From assembly GCA_023261605.1 (NCBI GenBank), contig JAHFOP010000047.1:1-7180 (forward strand): 7,180 nucleotides of DNA, read 5' to 3'. This DNA comes from Candidatus Moraniibacteriota bacterium. Lineage in GTDB: Bacteria; Patescibacteriota; Minisyncoccia; Moranbacterales; UBA2206. Positions within the stretch are counted from its first letter, which is position 1. Each line of letters begins with the position of its first letter. A program made the position numbers and the translations under genes. The notes under the pieces were generated by a model. The model was not told the origin of the DNA. It saw nothing but the letters and a program-made list of their open reading frames with translations, and did not search any database. Below, piece after piece: positions 5,914 through 7,180 of the stretch.

Positions 5914-7180
5914 ATGAAAAAAGCAATCCGGTTTATTAGTGGCACGTTTATTGTTCTCGGAATGCCCTTTTTAGTTTTTGCGGAGGGCGAGCCTATCACA
6001 GTTGCCACCGTCAATATATACGATGCTCAGATAGTTTCGCAAGATAATGATATTAAATTGACATTTGATCTGTCTAACCGCGAACAAGTCCAGCCGGACG
6101 TCCGCTATGCTGTGGAGCTGATTAAGCAAACTAATGGTCAGCAAACCATGGTGGATGAAAAAGTCTATCCGGAGGTGGTCAATCTGGGTGAAAATCAGAC
6201 TATCAAAAAACAAATTGATTATCAAGCGCCTAAATATCTGGCCGGAGAATTTGAGGTCTGGCTCACCGCCAGGAACCAGAGCGGCCTCACCTTGTCCGTA
6301 GTCAATCCCGGCAAGATAACTCTGAAAGGCGATAATCAATATGTTGAAATCCTAGCCGACAGCTGTTACATGAAAGTGGCGAGTGAGGCGGAAGGAAAGA
6401 AATACACCCTCAATCAAGGCGTAGATATCAAAAGCGATGAAAAACTGATCGCTAATTGCGAAGCCATCAATCATTTCACCAATTCAATAAGTGTTGTTCC
6501 AAGTTTTAAGACTAACTGGAGAACTTCCTTTGGACAAGATATACAGACCGCTCCAGCAGAGCAAACAACACTGATCTTAGCCGCAGGGGAGAAAAAACAG
6601 ATCCAATATGAAATTCCCAAACCTCAGATCCCTCAAGCCTATGACACCACTCTCACTCTCAAAGACCCGCAAAATCAAGATGTCTCCAATCCAATCACTT
6701 TTCACTATGTTCTGCGTGGCCTGAGCGCCACCATCCAAAACTTAAGACTGGATAAAGACTATTACCAAAAAGGTGACACAGCTAAAGCTTCTTTTTTCTG
6801 GTCAGCTTCCGCAGACAATTTCCCAGACTCAAGGCTAGGCGCTACAGATAATGGTAAAATGACAGCCAACATTACGATCAAAAACTCACAAGGGCAAGTC
6901 TGTGTTGCCACGCAAAAAGAACTGAATCAAAATTCAGCTATCGCTGATTATACTTTACCGATAAGCGCAGACTGCAACAATCCACAAATAGCCGTGAACA
7001 TCCAGGATGATAAAGGCAATGTCTTGGATGAAAAAGGTTTCGACATCAAAAGTAAAAATGCGCCGGTTTTAGCACAAGTAGTGGCAAAGAAACCCCAATT
7101 AAATTTTTGGCCGGGTGGTATTATTGCTGGCATAGTCCTACTGTTCATTTTTTCATTAGTTTTAATATTCATACGCAGGA
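5914..7180 (+). CDS. Exported beta-sandwich-like protein with C-terminal membrane anchor, 3' partial
   Basis: The frame is open for 422 codons from ATG to the right edge, so the true end is outside. Residues 1-23 form a Sec signal peptide (MKKAIRF, hydrophobic core, likely cut after VFA). The rest is rich in alternating polar/hydrophobic strands, such as YAVELI, FEVWLTA and ISVVPSF, with Asn/Gln/Lys-rich turns. This is typical of tandem Ig-like or CARDB-like domains, although no specific family is recognised. Four cysteines fall as two local pairs, 151/182 and 330/354, each possibly one disulfide per domain. A hydrophobic segment at about 401-420 follows a short linker and ends in Arg-Arg, which fits a membrane anchor with outside-facing domains and a short cytoplasmic tail. 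No LPxTG motif is seen. ATG at 5914 is preferred because it gives the signal peptide; a TTG at 5896 is possible but too close to the -10. Its GC content is much higher than that of the PKS gene. Confidence 0.75.
   Translation, partial: MKKAIRFISGTFIVLGMPFLVFAEGEPITVATVNIYDAQIVSQDNDIKLTFDLSNREQVQPDVRYAVELIKQTNGQQTMVDEKVYPEVVNLGENQTIKKQIDYQAPKYLAGEFEVWLTARNQSGLTLSVVNPGKITLKGDNQYVEILADSCYMKVASEAEGKKYTLNQGVDIKSDEKLIANCEAINHFTNSISVVPSFKTNWRTSFGQDIQTAPAEQTTLILAAGEKKQIQYEIPKPQIPQAYDTTLTLKDPQNQDVSNPITFHYVLRGLSATIQNLRLDKDYYQKGDTAKASFFWSASADNFPDSRLGATDNGKMTANITIKNSQGQVCVATQKELNQNSAIADYTLPISADCNNPQIAVNIQDDKGNVLDEKGFDIKSKNAPVLAQVVAKKPQLNFWPGGIIAGIVLLFIFSLVLIFIRR

Noticed and set aside
5971..6339. 122-codon - strand frame opposite the last gene
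   Set aside because: It is antisense to an open frame of 422 codons with signal peptide and membrane anchor; no own motif or start signal.
1..7180. Recoded TGA (as in Gracilibacteria)
   Set aside because: The five long frames contain no in-frame TGA.

Overview
The window reads as a low-GC bacterial chromosome segment with all genes on the + strand, tightly packed. The standard code fits: the long frames contain no internal TGA and end in TAA or TAG. No tRNA, rRNA, IS element or CRISPR was seen. The best lineage guess is Patescibacteria/CPR, possibly an ABY1-type group. It rests on gene style: short exported proteins with one membrane segment, a PD40-type propeller, a Cys-rich secreted protein, and starts without a Shine-Dalgarno sequence. 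No marker gene is present, so this is a moderate-to-weak inference.

Region A (1-3744) is a lipid or polyketide module. The first gene enters from the left edge already inside an acyltransferase domain. It then runs ACP, pseudo-KR/KR and a double-hotdog dehydratase. A small Sfp-type phosphopantetheinyl transferase (PPTase) follows at once. The order AT-ACP-KR-DH-PPTase is that of iterative enediyne-type PKSE enzymes, and it is related to PfaA-type polyunsaturated fatty acid synthases. A ketosynthase is expected just left of the window. The PPTase would load phosphopantetheine on the single ACP. The PKS and PPTase are in the same frame, separated by one TAA stop, so they look like a fused megasynthase split in two.

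Region B (3745-7180) is unrelated cell-surface material behind its own promoter. It holds a membrane-anchored PD40 beta-propeller protein (3813-4877), a secreted protein with four Cys-rich repeats (4899-5855), and a signal-peptide protein with probable beta-sandwich domains and a C-terminal membrane segment that leaves the window (5914-7180). The two noncoding gaps longer than 50 bases (3745-3812 and 5856-5913) each carry a promoter-like element and a TAT(A/C)CACAG motif.

Base composition changes along the window. Hand counts give 29% GC at 601-900 and 44% at 6601-6900. This fits the PKS module having a different history from the surface genes, but does not prove it. No gene-free stretch exceeds 300 bases.
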